Origin: Chara braunii
Taxonomy: Eukaryota > Streptophyta > Charophyceae > Charales > Characeae
NCBI GenBank assembly: GCA_003427395.1
Contig: BFEA01000054.1
Span: forward strand, 2,951,467 to 3,014,080
DNA length: 62,614 nt
Direction of reading: 5' to 3'
Shown here one piece after another: positions 8,151-19,710 of this stretch. How positions within the stretch are numbered: the first letter of the stretch is position 1; every line of letters begins with the position of its first letter. Under the pieces are notes generated by a model. That model searched no databases. It was not told the DNA's origin and worked only from the letters and a program-made list of their open reading frames with translations. A program made the position numbers and the translations under genes.

Positions 8151-10816
8151 ACCTCACGCCCTTGTGCTGTCTTCCGTTTGGAGTGTTAGCTGTGTGGAAA
8201 AGAGGCCCAGAAAAACAGCAAGATGGGGTGTGCCAAGGATTTTTTTTTGGAAATTGAGTGTGGGGACACAGACGGAACTGAAATCCCCCGTGTTGGTCCG
8301 ATGGAGCAAGTCGATCGTTCGCGCTCCGCGGAAGGCGCGCGCGGACACAGCGCGAAAACAGAAAGATTCAAATTCAATCCAAAAAGTACTGTCGGGCTTC
8401 CCACCGAGCTACCGTCCGTCGTTTCGAACGGAAAGGCTCTGGCACGCTTCGCGTGTCTCGTTTTCGTACCAGATCTCGTCTTCGTTCGCTGGTCAGTTCC
8501 GAATCCGACGTGGATGGTCTCAGCCGAGTGCCTCTTTCCTTATGCTCGTCCTCACTCCGTATTCGGTAGTGGAAGCCCTTCGCTTCGTAGTGATCAAAAC
8601 GCTGACATTCGGTGCACAGAGTGCGCGGCCAGTGGGGTTCTACTGCCGTCCACAGAATGACGATTAACTCGTTAAATGGCAACAATACCGAGTAAGGTGC
8701 GAAGTGCGTATCGATAATAACAAACCCAGCTTCTACGAACCCAGAACAGCGGTTGGCCGGAGGGAAGTAATATTGCCCGCCGATTTGTGCAACGGCTTCT
8801 CGTACGTCCCACTCACATACAAGTGTCCTTTCCTTACTGTAAGGAAAAGGTCGCGTTGGGATGGGAGATACGGGAGGCTGGCGCCCAATCGAAGGGTACT
8901 GGTCAGTCCACATGCCAATCAATCACAAAATATCCGGGGACGTCATTAAAAGTGATTCGCGCGTCCCCCAATCAATCTTTTTGACACAAGAGAGAGAGAG
9001 CAAACACAGATCTGCTTGATCACGCATATGGCTACGGGTCCGATCAGTTCAACACAACGTTGGTCCCTGGGCGCCTTGTTTCTCAGGGCCGCCTCGTGGT
9101 TCGGCTGCTGATGTCGTGCAGCATAAGGCAGATGGCATGCGTAGTGCAAACAGAGCTACAGATCCAAACACTCTTGCATTCTTGAACAAAATCCCGACGA
9201 CACTCGTCTAATCAATTTGGAAAAGTCACGCATCTCTATACATGCATTTACTGTGGAAGGTGCGAAAATGCACAGGAAAAGATGGATCGCATTGCACAAT
9301 ACACACGCATACACCGTTCACAAGACAAGTAGACTGGGTCGTTGCGTAGGAGGATTACCCAGGAAACTAATGGAAGAGTTCCAGAAGAAGTTCTTTCACA
9401 CAGAAGCAGGATGCCAACTCATTCCTACTCAAGAGAGGGACAATCATTCAGACGCATCATTATTCAAAAAGAGAGAGTGAGAGAGAGAGTCGAGGGAAAG
9501 AAAGTCTAGAATAGAAGAGGACAAGATCCAGGAAGAGAAAAGTTCGGCGTCACCGCTGTACACTCACGCCAAAGCTAACAATCCACAACCAAAGCGCATC
9601 GCCGTTAATTCCAATATGGCCCCGGGCCAATCAACTCAACACCGATCCTCATACCCGCACCGACGATCCCGGCCGTCGCGTGCTACTCCCACCACTGCGA
9701 TCGTCACCCCGCTATCGCAGACTCGACACGGTTCACCCAGATCCCACAGTCCGTCGTGGCGATCCAGCGCGCAACCGGGCAGTCTATCGTCATCCCGACA
9801 TGACTTTCCGAATCGCTTCAAACACTCTGCCTAGCCACTACTTCCCGGAAGCTGGCTTGAGAGTTGAGAACGTAAGAGAGATTTGCGGACGCGCTTGCGG
9901 GTTTTATAGTTGCGACAGGGGAGATAGAAGGGGGAGAAGGCGACAGGAAAGCTGAGGTGTAAGAGGAGATGCAGGAGGAGAAGACTTTGAGAAGAGTGCT
10001 CTACGAACGCCATGCTGATCCCTGGGAACTCAACGTTCAACCAATCAGGTTCGTCGTGCGATAGGAAGGTCCTATCGATCCACGCACCTGATTGGCGAGC
10101 GGGAGTTATCGGGCGATCGACCGGGCGTCGTACGCCAAACTTAGAGGGTGAGAAGAGAAAAGGCGCGAGAGGTGACGCAAGATGGGTCCAAGATTCAGAT
10201 GATCAAGAAAGAGAAATGGACGCGTGTAAGCAAGGCGGGAGAGAGAAAGAGAGAGAAGGAAAAACAGTTACGGGGAGAGAGAAAAAGGAGGGAGAAGGGA
10301 AGGGAGGTGCGGGAGGGAGTGATGCGGGGGACAAAGAGGAGGGAGCTTTCGCATGCACGGCGCCATCAACAAAAAAAGAAAAAGGCACCGAAACAGTTAC
10401 AGCTTGCTTCTATTCTAATTCAAAAATTGAAATCACCATATCTGCGCGCGAAAGAGCGACGCGGAAAAAGAAAAGTCCTACGCTTAGTCGTATCCGAACG
10501 AAATTCCGACAGTTTTCTCCGACGCGACCAAGAACATTCACACACTCGGAAAGGACATGTCGAAGTTCCGCTTATCCCGGAATTCCCAACCGTTGGGCCC
10601 AATTCCCAGTGTGCTCGCTAAGGCGCACGCAAATCCCCATGTATTTTCCGACTTTGCAAAAAGAAAAACAGAACTCAGCAGTCGAAAAAACTCTCCAAAA
10701 AGGGAAAATGAGGCATCCGAAAGCAAGAAATAAAAAACGGGGTTTTCCTTGGGTTGGTAATAGGCAAAAGAAAGGGTACGAAAGGTGGCACGGGGTTGTG
10801 AAGTGGTTCGTCACAT
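8151..10816 (-). repeat. 3' LTR of element A
   Basis: This is a direct repeat of 47048-49677, at a few percent divergence by eye. It includes 37-38 extra bases near 8979-9020 (an AG-rich segment) that are absent from the other LTR. Open frames inside it, such as 8164-8667 and 10012-10857, run opposite to the element transcript and are not called genes. Confidence 0.93.
9902..9908 (-). promoter_or_regulatory. Candidate TATA box in LTR A
   Basis: The minus strand reads actataaaacccgc here, about 0.9 kb from the LTR start, and the site is conserved at 48762-48768 in the other LTR. A U3 region of about 0.9 kb with transcription starting some 30 bases downstream would fit. Confidence 0.5.
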
Positions 10817-11225
10817 ATGTGACGCGCAAGGGGTTCCAAAATTATGCGATCTCTTGATTGCATGTCATGGCGAAAAGGAAGAGGGGAGAACAAAGTGATG
10901 CATGAGGAACCAAATGTATCATCAGAGAAGAAAGAAGTACAAGGAACGATAACTGGGCCGTGGATGAGATGGCGACAACATCCGTGGCAAGATCCCTGTA
11001 GCCCTGTCATATGCAACCCTGTGCCTCGTGGAGATCGTTCAGGTGACGCCATCATGGTCCACCTGATCTCCGTGTGCTCTGCACCCCTGCTCGTTGTCGT
11101 CCGTCGAATCAGCGCGTAGGTTGACGTCATCATCGATGGCGTGATCTTCGCGAAGCTTACTGACTCGTACCGATGAAGGGAGGAGAGAAAAAAAAAGGGG
11201 GGGAGGGGGGGCAAGTGAATGGGAT
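10817..11225 (-). other. Element A 3' non-coding region
   Basis: This interval lies between the last accessory ORF and the 3' LTR. The LTR junction is a palindrome, cgtcaca|tatgtgacg. I do not see a clear polypurine tract directly at the LTR edge; the nearest purine-rich stretch on the plus strand is at 10868-10890. Confidence 0.5.
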
Positions 11226-11858
11226 CTACCACCGCCTAGTTGGAATAGGCCAGTAGAGGCGGTACATGCCGGGGATCTCGCGGGGATGACGGGGTGGGAG
11301 TGCGGGTAAGAAGCGATTCATCCCTTCCATCGTCACCGGGAGCTCCTCATATCGGATGATCCGGTGGAAGCGGGGGAAATGATCGCCACTACGGGGGAGA
11401 AAAGCAAGGTAGTCGTGATAGAAGGAGGAGAGGGTGTGAAAAAGCGCCGCTCGAAAGATCTCGAAGTGGCGGCAAGCGGGGATTGTCCCCGTGGCAACGC
11501 AGTAGACCTCTACTGCGTTGGATTGCTCCCATGCAGCGGTGAACAGCAGGAGATGCCTGCAAAACGCGGGAGCAGCGGACTGAAGAGAGGTGTGGGGGTG
11601 GACAGTGGCGAGTAGACGGGTAGAATAGAAGTCGCGCAAGAGATGGGGATGGAAGGGATGGGGAGGGAAGGTGACGGGGGTACGGATCTGCTCGAGGGTG
11701 AGGAAATCAAGGGGTTGGCGGGACAGCGTCCGAGGACAAAGGCCTATTGCCCGCATCGGCACGTGGGCGAACTGAGGGACGGGTGGGGCTGGAGGAGGAG
11801 GGGGATCGGCGCCGTCTCCGTCGCGCGGTACTTGAGGTGGCGGCTGCAGGGTCGCCAT
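11226..11858 (-). CDS. 3' accessory ORF Y of element A, unknown function
   Basis: This 210-codon minus-strand frame starts with a proline-rich N-terminus (aa 5-30). The remainder is rich in histidine, phenylalanine and arginine (for example FYHDYLAFLPRSGDHFPRF near aa 150). It overlaps the end of ORF X by about 150 bases in another frame. It lies downstream of integrase, where some plant Ty3 elements carry an extra ORF. I recognise no domain, signal peptide or membrane segment. It could also be a non-coding shadow of ORF X, but it is the longer open frame in 11226-11700. Confidence 0.3.
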   Translation of the reverse strand: MATLQPPPQVPRDGDGADPPPPPAPPVPQFAHVPMRAIGLCPRTLSRQPLDFLTLEQIRTPVTFPPHPFHPHLLRDFYSTRLLATVHPHTSLQSAAPAFCRHLLLFTAAWEQSNAVEVYCVATGTIPACRHFEIFRAALFHTLSSFYHDYLAFLPRSGDHFPRFHRIIRYEELPVTMEGMNRFLPALPPRHPREIPGMYRLYWPIPTRRW

Positions 11859-12468
11859 CTTCTTCTTTGTCGTCGTCGTCGTCGATCACCACTTCTTCTG
11901 CCTTCGGGTAGAAGGCGTAAGGGATGATCTCGTACGGCTTCAGATACTCCTGTCGCGATGGTAGTGTATCCTCGTCCCTAGGTTCCTCAAAGCACGAAGT
12001 CCACTGAAGGTACGGATCCGGGGATCGCTCGAAAATGTACGGAGCAGGACTGTCGTCACTCTGAAAGTAGATGTCGGGCGAGAGATCGTTCACCAATTGC
12101 ACGATCGGTGCAATGAGCTCCTGTGCAATCAATTGACGGCGACCCGGTTGTACCGATCCAAAGAGGAATCCAATAAGATCTCCTTCCGCATTAGTCCTCC
12201 AACCCTGTATGATCAACAGCTTCGGATTCTTGATCCACGTGGGATGCTCGCTAGTGCTCGTCCACGTCACCTGTACTCTGGCCAAGCAAAAGGACAACTC
12301 CTCAAAAGTTCCGCGCCACAACCGCCAATATCCAGGAATGATAAGAGGGACTGAAAGAGGCTCGAACGAGAAGGAAAGAGAAAGGTGAAGATCGGATTGC
12401 CAGAAGGTGGGGAAGAGAGAGGGGAGACCAAAGGTAGAGAGAGGAGCGAGACGAGCAGCGTGGGTCAT
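11707..12468 (-). CDS. 3' accessory ORF X of element A, unknown function
   Basis: This uninterrupted minus-strand frame of 253 codons lies downstream of integrase. The first 190 residues look like a folded, aromatic-rich protein (WRLWRGTFEELSFCLARVQV at about aa 49-68). They are followed by an acidic run (DDDDDKEEDGD, about aa 196-206), a basic run of about seven Arg, and a Ser/Pro-rich tail. I do not recognise a family. Its intact state, next to a badly broken pol, is notable. Upstream sequence up to about 12760 (a 98-codon frame ending at 12465) may belong to the same region, with frameshifts. No env-like membrane anchor or signal peptide is visible. Confidence 0.45.
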   Translation of the reverse strand: MTHAARLAPLSTFGLPSLFPTFWQSDLHLSLSFSFEPLSVPLIIPGYWRLWRGTFEELSFCLARVQVTWTSTSEHPTWIKNPKLLIIQGWRTNAEGDLIGFLFGSVQPGRRQLIAQELIAPIVQLVNDLSPDIYFQSDDSPAPYIFERSPDPYLQWTSCFEEPRDEDTLPSRQEYLKPYEIIPYAFYPKAEEVVIDDDDDKEEDGDPAAATSSTARRRRRRSPSSSSPTRPSVRPRADAGNRPLSSDAVPPTP

Positions 12469-12943
12469 TGGGGACGGGGGAAGGGGACGATGGTCGGGAT
12501 CGCAACTGGCCGCTCGCGCGGTGATCGGCGAATACCGTCAAGATCCGATGCAGCGATCAGGATGATGTTATACCCTTTCCGGGCGAGGACGTGCTGCCAC
12601 ACGTTGGACACTTGCTCCGTCCACTCGCGCAGCGAGGCCAAGATCGCGGTATGCCGCAGCGGATTGACCGAGCTGAGGTCGCCGGTGAATCCCGCCACTG
12701 TGGTGACGTGGCTCGTTCTGGGACCCGCTCGCCGATGAGCTGCAGTAACCTCCGCGAACACTATCGCGTGAGGGTTTCCTTCTATTCAAAACGTGGCGGC
12801 GGCAAATATACCTTCGTCGCAGAAGAATCACATGAAACGGCGGAGATCTGTATTAAGCCGAGGGTGACAAACGTGCCGGATCTCAGAGATGTGGCCACGT
12901 GGCTGCCGCAGCTGTGCGTCGAGAACCCACTCCATGATAAAAC
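12469..12943 (-). pseudogene. Element A segment between integrase and ORF X
   Basis: Several short minus-strand frames overlap here. The best one (12761-12465) contains WTEQVSNVWQHVLARKGYNI. It is probably the degraded start of the accessory coding region. No domain is recognised. Confidence 0.3.
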
Positions 12944-14149
12944 TCATGGCGAGGTCGGAGAGGAGGACGAAGGACAAGAGGGAGAAAGACGGGAGAAAGT
13001 TAAATCGTCGTCGTTTTCCTCGCTTTCCGAAGAAGAAGAGNGAGGACGATCGGAAGGAGGAAGAAGACGGAGGTAGGAGGTATGTCTTACGATGGGGACG
13101 GAGCTATGGCTGGCGCTAGCCTCAGGCACGATGCGCACCGTGTTAGCGCCGTTGGGTCCGAGTTCGACAATGCGAAAACAGCCAGAGAACTTGGGAGCGA
13201 GTTTCCAGTCGCGTGCACATTTTCGTACCTGCACTAGGTCCCCCAATTTGTATTGGTACTTGGGCCTAGCATTTCCGTTCCGGGCCTCGTAGCTACGGAT
13301 CTGTCTACCGCGGGCCAGCTCGGTCATCCTTTGCCTTTTTCGGGCTAGCTTCGGGACGGCCCGTTCCATCAAATCGGTGTACCTTTTGGCCTTGGCCTTG
13401 AGGGCCACACGCGTGTCTCTACTCCCTGCTTCGGCAAATTCTAAGTTGCCCCGGTAATCGACACAGGGGAGGCTATTAGTTCGAAGTTGAAAGGGGGTAA
13501 ACCCCGTAGACTCGTGAGGGGTGGCCCGGTGGATCCCGACGATCTGATACACGATTTCGGGTCAAGGACGCGTGTCGTGTGCCGCTAAGTTCCTGCGAAG
13601 GGCGGTTTTAATCATATGGTTGGCATTCTCGGCCAACCCGTTCGACTGGGACACATGGGGTGCCGTATGTCGGAGCATGACGCCCCTTCGCGCAAGCAGT
13701 TCTTCTACCTCACCTTTAAATTCAGATCCATTGTCGGTTAGAATTTCTTCCGTAGCAGGATGGGTATAGAGGAACCGTTCGATATACGTGGCTACTTCTG
13801 CGGCTTTTTGGGTCGTACAGGGATTGACCTCGATGTACTTGGAAAAGTGGTAAATTAATACTACTAAAATAGAATATTCACAGCGGTTTGGGCCAGGTGG
13901 CACGTCAATATCCGTCATGTCCATACTGACTCGCTGAAAAGGACGCTCTACTTCCGTTGGTACGATTGTGTTTGGTCCCCGTATAGGGGCGCGATCAGCG
14001 GCACAGACCGGACAGTTAGCGACAATGTATTTGACATCACCTCGTATATTGGACCAGAACCATCGATTCTGGTCTACAGTTGCCTCCGTGACACGTATCG
14101 GGAAATGAGCGGCCTGTTCCTCATGAGCAGATCGGATCCAATCGTATGT
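12944..14149 (-). pseudogene. Integrase of element A
   Basis: Reading the minus strand, the N-terminal H2C2 zinc-binding motif is recognisable around 14130-13985 (two His, then CPVC). The catalytic core follows at 13924-13562, with a DMTDI-type first aspartate, DNGSEFKG for the second, and a Glu in the SNGLAEN segment (D,D-35-E layout). The C-terminal part at 13552-12944 has a KLGDLVQVRK...FRIVELG region like the GPY/F module. A short break separates core and C-terminus at about 13553-13561, and an N lies at 13041. Integrase inserts element cDNA into chromosomes; this copy is interrupted and presumed inactive. Confidence 0.85.
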
Positions 14150-14734
14150 CTAGAAGGGATGGGGAACGGTCAGCCACGAATCCAATCCATCGGTTTTACG
14201 CTTTTCCAAATGACCGTTGATCCATCGATAGCCCCGAGATCTCTCGGTCGCCCTACGTCTGTCGTGTTTGGTGAGGTGACCCAATGATAATCCCGCTAAT
14301 TTCGCCAATAAAATTTTATCCGTCCAGACTTCCGCTCGTCGGTATTTTTCGTCGTATTCGGGACCGTCCGTACGGGCGGCCTCGAATCGAACCTCCGTGG
14401 GGAGATTGTTCGTTCTACACAGGGGGCACCTCCATTCTTTGCTACTCGTCCGATATCGAACGCAGGCCCTGTGCGCACGATTGACACACGTGGCACATTC
14501 TACCCAATCGACAAACCCAGTTTCGAAGGGATGACAGTCAACCCCATAAACTCGTGCAATACACGTGCAAAAATAACAGAATTTATCGGGGAGGGTGGCA
14601 AAGAAAGCGGAGGATGTGAGAAGGGCAGAATTAGTAGGAAATGAAGGGGTTGCGGAGGCGAGTGGAGTAGCCATGATGTCAGAGGAGGAGAGGATGCAGG
14701 GAGGGTAGATCAGAACAATTAGTCCTCGTGCCAC
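14150..14734 (-). CDS. PHD-finger ORF in pol of element A
   Basis: This 194-codon frame is placed between RNase H and the integrase zinc-binding region. It contains a C4HC3 PHD-finger pattern with Cys53, Cys56, Cys80, Cys83, His88, Cys91, Cys103 and Cys106, and a tryptophan (Trp101) two residues before the last cysteine pair, as in classical PHD fingers. An internal Met at residue 21 (about 14674) is a plausible alternative start. PHD fingers usually read histone H3 tails, so a targeting role comparable to a chromodomain is possible. The C-terminal residues run toward the integrase frame, so it may have been part of one polyprotein. Function is inferred from the motif only. Confidence 0.7.
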   Translation of the reverse strand: MARGLIVLIYPPCILSSSDIMATPLASATPSFPTNSALLTSSAFFATLPDKFCYFCTCIARVYGVDCHPFETGFVDWVECATCVNRAHRACVRYRTSSKEWRCPLCRTNNLPTEVRFEAARTDGPEYDEKYRRAEVWTDKILLAKLAGLSLGHLTKHDRRRATERSRGYRWINGHLEKRKTDGLDSWLTVPHPF

Positions 14735-14745
14735 TTAACTTGGCC

Positions 14746-15602
14746 GTACCGAGGTCCAATTTCCTGTTCGGGTTCGTTCCACGGAATTATCTCCTCATTC
14801 TTCGGAACTTTCTCAGGCCGGTGTAGTCGTGTCAGTCCGTCCGCGTTCCCGTGTCTCTCGTGCTTCCGATGGCGGATGTCAAAGTCCATGCCCGATCATG
14901 CCCGAGTAATCCTTCGACTTCTCCAGAGCCAACAGGGGCTCATGATCAGTCACCAGGGTGAATTTTCGCCCGTACAGGTAAGCACGAAAGTGACTGATCC
15001 CCCAGAGAGCCGCATAGCATTCGCCCGTTGGAGTAGCGTAATTGCGCTTGCAGGCGGACACTGATTTGGACACATACTCCACCACACTCTCGAGTCCGCT
15101 CGGTCCCACCTGGGCAAGAATCGCCGAAATCGCCTCTGGCTGCCATTCAGTGATGAGAACAAAAGGTTTTTCGGGATTCGGTCTTATAAGGACCGGAGCC
15201 GAAATGAGAGCAGCCTTGAGTTTGAAAAACGCTTGATCGAACTCAGGCGTCTAAATCAACGGTTGATCCTTGCGCAGGAGATTTGTGAGAGGTCCCGCAA
15301 TCGCCGCGAAGCCCTTGATAAATCATCGGTAATACGAGGCTAGGCCCAGAAAGGCGCGAACTTGTGTGATGGTGGTAGGTACGGGCGCGTCCCTGACAGC
15401 TGCCACCTTCTGCGGCTCCGATTGGAGTCCCTTGTCTGTCACCACGTGCCCCAGGAAAGAAATGGTGGTGAGGAAAAACTAGCATTTCTCAAACGCCACC
15501 TTGAAACCTGCATCTCATAACGCATGCAGTGCCCATTCGATGTGCTGCACGTGTCCCTCGTAGGAACTTGAATACACCAAGATGTCATCCATGTATACAA
15601 TC
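14746..15602 (-). pseudogene. Element A RT (C-terminal half) and RNase H
   Basis: The minus-strand frame resumes at the RT catalytic motif VIVYMDDILVYSS (15602-15564), directly at the edge of inserted element B. It continues through the RT thumb (SFLGHVV, about 15460) and the RNase H-like domain (FTLVTDHEPLLAL near 14960-14922), ending near the HRKHERHGNADGLTRL connection. In-frame stops occur, for example at about 15510 and 15250. The N-terminal half of the same RT is at 44015-43565. Confidence 0.85.
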
Positions 15603-15606
15603 ACGC
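15603..15606. repeat. Left target duplication of element B (ACGC)
   Basis: The four bases acgc precede the LTR start TGTCGG and recur at 43561-43564 after the right LTR. Joining the flanks through a single acgc restores the RT frame of element A up to YMDD, which independently supports the junction. Confidence 0.85.
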
Positions 15607-16393
15607 TGTCGGTGCAAATACCCTTACAAGGGTATCCGCCCTGGTCTTTGCAAACAACAGAAAGCAGTTTGGTTTAAGGTTTAAGTATGTCGCGCTAGGC
15701 GCAGCCGCGTCCGTAATTTATGTCGACTAGATGGTTGACGAGAGTAACAAAGTGCGTGGGCGCGCAAGCTTGAGGCGCGCGTGATTTTCTTTTCCTTTGG
15801 TTATACTAGCAGACGTGGCGCGGACATCGGTCGGCGCGCTCCATTATAACAATTGTTTGTTTTGACTAAGCTGGCTAACCTGGGGGCGCTTTTCTCTGGT
15901 TCCGCGTGGAACGATGGACGGGTCAGTGAGCGAGTGTGGCCTTACGCAGCATCCAGATGATGGGACCTGATGGATTCGGCCGGGTAAGGGTAGCCGCGGC
16001 ACAGCCGGGAGGTTGGCGTGGCCTATTTGTGGTCATGTGTGAAAGTATGGGTTAGGAAATGGCATAGGGTGGCTCCTTTGGCCCCAAAAGGCCGGGGGCT
16101 ACCTCTTTATTAGGTGAGTCAGGCCTGCTGGTATCAGGCTTGGGCTTAGCCCTATAGGTTACAACACAAGATTGGTACGGCGGAGGTTCAGGAATCAAGA
16201 CTGGCAGGCGACGGCGCAGCGGCAGCTAGGCGCCATGGAGGAAACTGGGGGGATTGAGGGCCCGACGGGGATATCTCCCCTCAGTTTTGCTAATAGGAGC
16301 GATAATAGGCCGGTCCACGGACGAGCGGGGTTTTAGTCGTCCCCGCACCTCGTTTTGAGGTCCTTATCAACTGATGTTTTACTTCGTCTTTGT

Positions 16394-16399
16394 TTTTCC

Positions 16400-16444
<45 letters not shown>
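16394..16444. repeat. (TTA)n microsatellite in LTR B
   Basis: A TTA run of about 50 bases is present, with a counterpart at about 36261-36312 in the right LTR. The lengths differ slightly, as expected for a microsatellite. Confidence 0.95.
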
Positions 16445-19400
16445 TTATATATTTAGCTATTTACTTTCGCGGCCTTATTTTAGGTCGGGACGCGGTGCCG
16501 CGGCTGTCGGAATATTGGACGCCGCCTCAATTGCGCAGTTGGAAGGACCGGGGATGAACCCGGACGTCAGTAAGGCCGGGCTCACTGTTAAACAGGGCGG
16601 GGGTTAGAAGGACCGAGCGGCCTTTGGGAGCGCCGCGATGCGCCCGCTGCTATGAAAAATCCTTCGAAAATAAAATCCGCAAAAATTGGAACGCTACAGT
16701 GAAGATCGGCATGGCCCCTGCATAAGCGCGGCGCGCACTGGTTGAGGAAAGGTGGGCAGGGCGAACCTGGACGCCAAGGAACACCGGGTGCGTGCACTTC
16801 GAATGAGGGAGCAGGCAGCGCAGGGGGGGGTGCCTGAAAAGGTAGCGGGCGCAGGGGACGAACGGGCAAAGAAGCAATAATGAACGTCGGGTTGAGATGG
16901 GATGGACCCGGGCGCGTTTTTGCGTCGGGTGCCTCCAGCAGAGGAAAGGAAATAAGCGGAGGAAGTTAGGCGATATGTGGCCAGCAGCAGCAGCAAGCGG
17001 GGGTGACAGCAGAGAAGGGTAGTAGGGTGATAGGGGCTAAAGCTACTTAAGTGGTTTAGCGGCCAGCGTTGGAATTTTCTGCGAGGAATGACTGGGATTG
17101 ACGAAGAATTGGGCCAAGGCACCATGAGCATTCGGAGCTGCGTTAGTTGAAGATGGGACCGCCGGGTCCTGACGGCCGCATGCAGGAGTGAATGGACGAG
17201 GTGGTAAGGGAGTCGGACGTGAAGGAGGAGGGAGAAGATGGGAGCACATAGCGCCTAGCGCTCCCGATACTTCACGGATTCTGGCAAATTAAGAGCCGAA
17301 TCCGAGGTTCTAGGCATGGGCGAATTCAACGGTGGAGTTAGTTCGGGCGTTGGGTCAGTGAGATATGAGTTAGTAAGGAATAGTGTCGCATGGAGTGTCG
17401 GGGGCAAGGAGGAGAGCGGGAGTAAGAAGTCGGTATCGTGCCTGATCCTCGGCTGAACTCGATGGGGAAGGCTCTGTCTTCCTCGATCGCTTACGGAATG
17501 GGGATAAGGGAGAGGCTAGACTGATGTTTTTCGTTAGCTATGACTTGATCTACAGGGATAGTTTAGCGGTAAAGAGACCGAAGGAGAGTTGGTAAAAAGA
17601 AAGAGTGCGTGAAAGTATAGGAAGTGCAACTAGGGCGTTCGAATTCAACTGCGCCTCGGTAAAGACGAACGAGTGGAGACTCGCTTAGGGAGTGTTCGGG
17701 GAGAGCGAGTCAATGGGCGTGGTCGGATTTGAACTCAATAGGTAGGATGGGCGGTGTGGTAACTTTGAAGTTCGCCCAGGAGAGCNCGTAGCTATCTTTT
17801 TNGAGAGTTGAGTNAATCTAGCCGTATTTACGGGCAGATTCAGTCAATCTTGTACGTCTCATTGAGTGGGCANCGTGGGCTGGNCAAGAGGCTGGAGACG
17901 TACCTGCTACTTGGAGTGTTGCTGGTTCTGTCGAGAGAAGGGGTCCTATCAACTCCGGCAGGGCACGAGGAACAAACAGGAGTCGGAAGAGAACCAAGGC
18001 TCGAGCCACGCCCTTGAGTGACACATCNGTATGATTGATGTGCAAGGTCAAGGGTCGGCGGGTAANGCCACGATGAACGACGCATAAGCGCAGAGAGNGA
18101 GAGGGAAGGCTCACCTAGGATAGGTGGTAGGGGAGGAGGTAATAGCCGAGCTCCGGTGTATCCGTCCATGCTCCGGGGCCAGATTCGTCCCTGCTGCANG
18201 ATGGGNNCCTAGTTGTGCGACACGCGACAGNTACTCGTCCGGCCTCTACCACAAGTNGAAGGTTTGCACTACTCATGGCCGGAATGGAGCCCCAGCCTGT
18301 AGATACGAACCGACATGTTAAACGTGGGGTAAACCTGAGCTNTTGGTTGTGCTGACGCTGGTATGGTTGCTGCTGATCTGCATCACTGAATGCGGCNGGN
18401 GCGGAGGACAGGGCATGGATTACTGTTACGGGCTACTATCACGCTTGCCTGTGGGGCTCGTCTGTGGGTTGAGTATGGAGTGCAGCAGCCAACACCTAAT
18501 GCTGTTGCAGGCAATTACGGCTAGACAAAGTAACTGTTGACTGTTGCGTCTGTGCACAGACGACGGCCGTTGTTGTTGTTGGCTATGGGTAGACCACGAT
18601 TGTGTACTGCGCATTGGTTGTTATTGCCAAAGACTGTTACTAAGTTGCCCCTCGTTGTAAAGGACCATCGTTGTATGCTACTGCTGGCGACAGCCGTCGC
18701 TGGCTAGGCAAACTACGGCTGGGCCTACGTACTATGCGTAAGGATTACTGTTCGTTGTGAACTATGTACCGTATGCCGCCGTAGGTTGGTGTTGGACGCA
18801 GCATACTGCTGCGCATTGGTGACCACTACCGGGCACACCTNCGAACTGCAGGCCGTTGTGTACCGCCGGTACCACTGTTTGGGCATGAATTGTAGCCACT
18901 GACGATCGCTGGTGTTGCTGCTAACTGCTATCAGGTGCTGCTGCTGAGAATTGGGTGCGGATCTTTACCCTCGTTATTGGCTGCCACTACATATCGCTGT
19001 AACGTTTAAGGGCGGAGGCTAGTTGTTGCGTGGCCGCGAGTGGGTTAAGGAGGCTTGTTGAGATCCAGAAAGGTGATCAGATTTGGGCAGATAGAGGGCT
19101 AGGGCAGCAGTTTGAAGAGCCAGCAGAAGTTAGACTTCAGTGGTTTGACCAAGAGAGTTGACCAAGCTGTCACACTTGACTGTCATTGCGGGGCCCTCAG
19201 GAGCATCAAGATTACAAGGCCCTCTCCAGTGAGCTTGAGAGCAGCCCTCTTGTACCTGAGAGTCTCAAAACCATCTCTTTCTACCCTTCTTATTCTAAGT
19301 CTAGTCCTGTTCTGAGGGGAAGGCGGCAGGCGGGATTGCAACCNGTAGGACCGCATCAANACTNTGTGGGGAGTCCGCCCACCGATTNCGGGAGCTCTGC

Positions 19401-19710
19401 CGGAGCCTAGGCGAGGCTCTGGAGGCAGGGAATTGACAGGTAACCTTTGCACTTCCCTCTATACACCCACCTTATAGCCCCTATTTGTATTACCTGATGC
19501 ATCTCTGACTGAATATANGATGTGCANCCTTACTTTATTTTTGGTTTTGACTTTCAGGACACTGAACAAGACTAAGTAAAGAAATGTTTGTTCAAGTTTC
19601 AGTTTCAGCTTTGTTGACTGCATGAAAGCAAATTGTTAGAAAGGAACTGCATCTNGGGAAAGGCAGGATGGGGTTTTGTTTTGTATGATGGTTGACCGGG
19701 TCGTCAAGGN

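Noticed and set aside
8164-8667. 167-codon plus-strand open frame, with a counterpart at 47061-47552
   Set aside because: It lies in both LTRs of element A, antisense to the element transcript. Other frames on both strands are also open there and no domain is recognisable, so preservation follows from the LTR copies being similar.
10012-10857. 281-codon plus-strand open frame, with a counterpart at 48872-49594
   Set aside because: It is antisense within the LTR of element A, with a low-complexity Lys/Glu/Gly composition from AG-rich DNA. The second copy is shifted and shorter.
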